Assembly (NCBI GenBank): GCA_002385545.1
Contig: DGDR01000079.1
Span: 1 to 16,916 of the forward strand
Length of the DNA stretch: 16,916 bases
Origin: Clostridium sp. UBA3947
GTDB lineage: Bacteria; Bacillota; Clostridia; Clostridiales; Clostridiaceae
Direction: 5' to 3'
Every line of letters starts with the position of its first letter. Within the stretch, counting starts at the first letter, position 1. The notes below the pieces were generated by a model that was not told the DNA's origin, ran no database searches, and saw only the letters and a list, made by a program, of their open reading frames with translations. Positions 13,774 to 16,916 of this stretch are shown here, piece after piece. Both the position numbers and the translations under genes were made by a program.

Positions 13774-15309
13774 ATGAAAAAACAGTCATTAATAAAGGGA
13801 ACCTTGATTCTTGGTATTGCTGGTGTTTTTGCAAAGTTTTTAGGTCTCTTTTTTCGTTGGCCCCTTATTATGCTTATAGGGGACGAAGGTATAGGTTATT
13901 ATCAAATGTCTTATCCCTTATATATGTTCTTCATAGGTATTGCTTCAGGTATACCTGTTGCTATATCAAAGATGGTGTCTGAGAGAAATGCCTTTAATGA
14001 TGAAGGCTCAATATTATTAGTAATAAAAAAGGCCTTTCTTACAATGTTGATTTTAGGGGGAGGTTTTTCTGTAGTATTTTTAGTGTTTCCAAGGGAGCTG
14101 GTTACTTTTTTTAAGTGGGATAAAAAAGCGGTGTATTCCTTGATGGGTATAGGAGCTGCCCCTGTCTTTATTTCATTAATGAGTGTTTTTAGAGGCTTTT
14201 TTCAAGGTATGCAAAATATGACCTACACAGCGGTTTCTCAAATAATTGAACAAATTGGACGAGTAGTTTTTGGAGTGGGCCTAGCCTTTCTCCTATTACC
14301 TATGGGAATAGAGTATGCTGCTGGAGGAGCGGCCTTTGGTGCGGCAGCCGGTGGAATTGCTGGATTTTTATATTTATCCATAAAGTATTTGCTTGCTAAG
14401 AAACAGCTTAAGGTTAAAAAAGTAAAAAAGGATGACACTATTCTTACAGAACTTTTACATATAGCAATTCCTGTATCCTTAGGTGCAGCGGTAGGAACCA
14501 TAATGAACTTATTAGATTCTATAATTGTACCTCAGCAGCTTTTGAGGTCTGGATATACCTTTAAGGAAGCAGCTATCTTATACGGTCAACTAACAGGCAA
14601 GGCTATGGTTCTTATAAATGTTCCCTTAACCATGTCTTCTGCCCTCTGTGCATCCTTGGTGCCTATTATAGCAGAATCTCATGTATTAAATAAAAAAGCA
14701 GAGGTTGATAGTAAGGTTGATATGGCAATGAAGGTTTCTATGGTTATAGCTTTGCCTTGTACCTTAGGCCTATCCTTTATGGCTGCCCCTATTTTAAATC
14801 TATTGTTTCCAGGACATTCAGAGGGCTTTAAAATTCTGCAGTATGCAGCCTATACCTTACCTTTTATAATCGTTACTCAAAGCACTACATCTATTCTTCA
14901 GGGTACTGGCTATTATATGGAGCCTATTAAAAATATGTTGATAGGCTGTGTTGGCAAGATAGTTATTACAGTATTATTAGTACCCATTCCTTTTATAAAT
15001 ATTTACGGGGCCATTGTGGGGAGCATGGTAGCTTATATAATTACTTCTGCTGCCAATATCATAACCTTAAAAGCTAAGCTGGGAGTAAGGATTAATTATT
15101 ATGATGTTCTTATTAAGCCTGCTTATTCAGCGGTGTTTATGATATTAAGTGTTGTTTTTGCTTACCAATATGTTTATAATAATACAATGAGTAACACCTT
15201 AGGTATCTTTGCTTCTATAGCCTTAGGTGGTATTGTTTATTTAGTTTTGATTTTTCTATTTGGAACCTTTGATTATAAATATGTGAAAAATAAATTTGCT
15301 AGAGGTTAG
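13774..15309 (+). CDS. spoVB: Stage V sporulation protein B, MOP-family flippase-like membrane protein
   Basis: This is a polytopic membrane protein of the polysaccharide-transporter/MurJ-related (MOP) superfamily; in Bacillus SpoVB is needed for spore cortex synthesis and is thought to move lipid-linked precursors across the membrane. The 511 residues (about 518 in B. subtilis) are hydrophobic throughout, compatible with about 14 membrane segments. It starts with the typical KGTLILGIAG helix and a short GDEGIGYYQM loop, and has basic cytoplasmic loops such as LLAKKQLKVKKVKKD (about 206-220). The ATG at 13774 follows GGAGGA (13763-13768). yabN follows 28 bp later without a terminator, so the two form an operon. 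Cargo cannot be told from sequence; close paralogues in Clostridia make the exact orthology slightly uncertain, but the neighbourhood supports SpoVB. Confidence 0.92.
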   Translation: MKKQSLIKGTLILGIAGVFAKFLGLFFRWPLIMLIGDEGIGYYQMSYPLYMFFIGIASGIPVAISKMVSERNAFNDEGSILLVIKKAFLTMLILGGGFSVVFLVFPRELVTFFKWDKKAVYSLMGIGAAPVFISLMSVFRGFFQGMQNMTYTAVSQIIEQIGRVVFGVGLAFLLLPMGIEYAAGGAAFGAAAGGIAGFLYLSIKYLLAKKQLKVKKVKKDDTILTELLHIAIPVSLGAAVGTIMNLLDSIIVPQQLLRSGYTFKEAAILYGQLTGKAMVLINVPLTMSSALCASLVPIIAESHVLNKKAEVDSKVDMAMKVSMVIALPCTLGLSFMAAPILNLLFPGHSEGFKILQYAAYTLPFIIVTQSTTSILQGTGYYMEPIKNMLIGCVGKIVITVLLVPIPFINIYGAIVGSMVAYIITSAANIITLKAKLGVRINYYDVLIKPAYSAVFMILSVVFAYQYVYNNTMSNTLGIFASIALGGIVYLVLIFLFGTFDYKYVKNKFARG

Positions 15310-15337
15310 CAAAAATTTAGTTAAAGGAGATTAACAT

Positions 15338-16789
15338 ATGATTAAGATTATTGGTCTTGGTCCAGGAGCGCCTGAGGCTTTAACAGTGGGCGCTATTGAA
15401 GCTTTGAAAAGTATACATAAGGTCTATTTAAGAACGGAAAAACATCCTACTGTTCAGTATATACAGTCTCTTGGCATTAAATTTGAAACCTATGATAGGG
15501 CTTATGATAACTTTGAAACCTTTGATGAGGTTTATAGCTTTATAGCAGAGGATTTAATCAATAAGCATGAAAAAGAGGGAGACTTAATATATGCTGTGCC
15601 AGGGCATCCGCTTGTGGCAGAAAAGTCTGTAAGGCTTTTGGTAGAACAGTGCAAGGAAAAAAATATTGAATTTGAGGTTATATCTGCAGTAAGCTTTGTG
15701 GATGTAGTTATGGAAAGGCTGCAGATAGATCCTATAGAGGGGCTAAAGATAGTAGATGCCTTTGAATGTAAGAATCATATTTTTGATAAAAGAATAGGAA
15801 CAATTATAACTCAGGTATATGACCAATACATAGCTTCTGAGGTGAAGCTAGCCTTATCCGCCTATTATAGAGATGATACTCAGGTCTATTTTGTGAGAGC
15901 TGCAGGAATAAAGGGCCAGGAGAGTATAAGACCAATGGCCTTGTACGAAATCGATAGGCAAACGGATATTGATTATTTAACCTCCATATATATACCTAAA
16001 GATCTAGATAATCATAAAGATTTCTATGATCTTGTAGACATCATGGAAAGATTGAGAGGAGATAATGGCTGTCCTTGGGATAAAGAACAGACCCATGAAT
16101 CCTTGAAAAGGTATTTAGTAGAAGAATGCTATGAGGTTTTAGAGGCCATAGACCAAGAGGATGAGGATAAAATAACTGAAGAGCTAGGGGATGTACTTTT
16201 ACAGGTAGTATTTCATAGTGTAATTGCCGAGGAAGAGGGCTACTTTACTATAAGGGATGTTATAGAAGGAATATGCAATAAAATGATACAAAGACATCCT
16301 CATGTGTTTGGAGATACAACAGCAGAAGACTCAAAGCAAGTACTAAAAAATTGGGAAGAGATAAAAAAAGCAGAACAGGGAACAAAAACCTTAACAGAAG
16401 AAATGCAGCATATTGCTAAAAACCTACCAGCCTTAATGAGAGCAGAGAAGGTACAAAATAAGGCAAGGAAGGTAGGATTTGATTGGGACAGGGTTGAAGA
16501 TGCTCTTGATAAGGTTCTAGAAGAATTTAAGGAGCTTAAAGAGGTATATAATGGAGAAAGTAAGGCAAGAATACTAGAAGAAATGGGGGACTTACTCTTT
16601 TCTGTGGTAAATGTAAGTCGTTTTCTACAGGTTAATCCGGAAGAGGCCTTAAATAATACCACAAATAAGTTCATTGAGCGATTTAAGTTCATAGAGGAAG
16701 TTGCCTTAAAAAAAGGACTTAAATTAGAAAGTATGACCTTAGAGCAAATGGATAATCTATGGAATGAGGCAAAAAAATTAAAAAAGTAA
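15338..16789 (+). CDS. yabN: YabN-type fusion: tetrapyrrole-methylase-like domain plus MazG NTP pyrophosphohydrolase
   Basis: This is a two-part cytoplasmic protein of 483 residues (about 489 in B. subtilis YabN). Residues 1-225 form a class III SAM-dependent methylase-like (corrin/porphyrin) domain, with IIGLGPG at 4-10 and YAVPGHPLVAE at 85-95. Residues 230-482 are a MazG module that hydrolyses nucleoside triphosphates to monophosphates and pyrophosphate. The first helical repeat keeps the metal-binding EECYE (262-266) and EELGD (281-285), preceded by CPWDKEQTHESL; the second has EEFKE (395-399) and EEMGD (414-418). The methylase substrate is unknown and no porphyrin genes are nearby. MazG enzymes are linked to nucleotide-pool cleaning and stress survival. 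The ribosome-binding site AAAGGAGAT (15323-15331) precedes the ATG. The gene is often annotated mazG. Confidence 0.95.
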   Translation: MIKIIGLGPGAPEALTVGAIEALKSIHKVYLRTEKHPTVQYIQSLGIKFETYDRAYDNFETFDEVYSFIAEDLINKHEKEGDLIYAVPGHPLVAEKSVRLLVEQCKEKNIEFEVISAVSFVDVVMERLQIDPIEGLKIVDAFECKNHIFDKRIGTIITQVYDQYIASEVKLALSAYYRDDTQVYFVRAAGIKGQESIRPMALYEIDRQTDIDYLTSIYIPKDLDNHKDFYDLVDIMERLRGDNGCPWDKEQTHESLKRYLVEECYEVLEAIDQEDEDKITEELGDVLLQVVFHSVIAEEEGYFTIRDVIEGICNKMIQRHPHVFGDTTAEDSKQVLKNWEEIKKAEQGTKTLTEEMQHIAKNLPALMRAEKVQNKARKVGFDWDRVEDALDKVLEEFKELKEVYNGESKARILEEMGDLLFSVVNVSRFLQVNPEEALNNTTNKFIERFKFIEEVALKKGLKLESMTLEQMDNLWNEAKKLKK

Positions 16790-16810
16790 GAAAAAGTTAT
16801 AAAAAGTTAT
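16781..16810 (+). repeat. Tandem 10-bp repeats at the yabN 3' end
   Basis: AAAAAGTTAT occurs twice in direct tandem (16791-16800 and 16801-16810), preceded by the near copy AAAAAGTAAG (16781-16790), which contains the yabN stop codon. This looks like simple replication slippage. No terminator hairpin is visible after it. Confidence 0.6.
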
Positions 16811-16916
16811 AATTTAAAGAAGGAATTTAGAAATTAACGTTGAATATAGTAGTAAAGTTAAACATTGATTACTTTTATTGGTGATAACACATAAATATTA
16901 TCAAAAAATATCTATT
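16811..16916. other. Intergenic tail with no visible gene
   Basis: These 106 AT-rich bases contain no credible coding region. TGATAA and TTATCA (near 16882 and 16898) form a 6-bp inverted repeat, and TATTAT (16896-16901) could be a -10 element. In related genomes an HU-type (hup) or yabP-like gene follows yabN, so this may be its promoter region, but the window ends before any start codon that I can support. Confidence 0.4.

Noticed and set aside
16300..16692. A 130-codon minus-strand frame within yabN
   Set aside because: It mirrors the MazG helical repeats of the sense protein, has Ser/Leu-rich shadow composition and no domain.
1..16916. Mobile element, prophage, CRISPR array, defence island or biosynthetic cluster
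   Set aside because: All genes are co-oriented housekeeping or sporulation genes with uniform composition and conserved order; I found no transposase, integrase, spaced direct-repeat array or target-site duplication.

Overview
This is a core chromosomal segment of a low-GC, spore-forming Firmicute, most likely Clostridium sensu lato. The reasons are the AT-rich composition with heavy use of AGA and ATA codons, Bacillota-type promoters and ribosome-binding sites, three sporulation genes (spoVG, spoVT, spoVB), and a gene order matching the purR-spoVG-glmU-prs-pth-mfd-spoVT-spoVB-yabN block of Bacillus and Clostridium. All genes are on the + strand. I see no mobile element, CRISPR array, tRNA or rRNA, and no gene-free stretch longer than 300 bases.

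Layout: 1-908 holds the purR promoter, with a PurBox-like operator between its -35 and -10, and purR. 909-1330 holds spoVG with a sigma-H-like promoter, an AT-rich upstream box and a terminator. 1331-3884 is the glmU-prs unit with a strong sigma-A promoter, a foldable leader and a terminator. 3885-7551 is an OmpR-type response regulator, its sensor kinase and a membrane-anchored HtrA-like protein. 7552-11764 is pth-mfd. 11761-12900 is a parvulin-type lipoprotein gene with its own promoter and a strong terminator. 12901-13567 is spoVT with a sigma-G-like promoter and an 11-bp inverted repeat. 13568-16789 is a terminator hairpin, then spoVB and yabN (mazG). The last 127 bases are intergenic.

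The genes link precursor supply (GlmU makes UDP-GlcNAc, Prs makes PRPP, and PurR senses PRPP) with translation and DNA maintenance (Pth, Mfd, a MazG-type NTP pyrophosphatase) and sporulation (SpoVG, SpoVT, SpoVB). Compared with the Bacillus subtilis order, yabJ (ridA) is absent between purR and spoVG, ctc is absent between prs and pth, a two-component/HtrA module sits in the ctc slot, and a parvulin lipoprotein sits between mfd and spoVT.

Most of the window is ordinary conserved chromosome. The observations I would check first are: (1) the HtrA-like protein has tyrosine where the catalytic serine belongs, so it looks like a pseudoprotease placed behind a sensor kinase; (2) the PrsA-like parvulin lacks one of the usual active-site histidines; (3) a near-consensus PurBox lies inside the purR promoter; (4) the spoVT leader carries an inverted repeat that could be an operator; (5) a perfect 16-bp terminator hairpin sits only 33 bp before spoVB.
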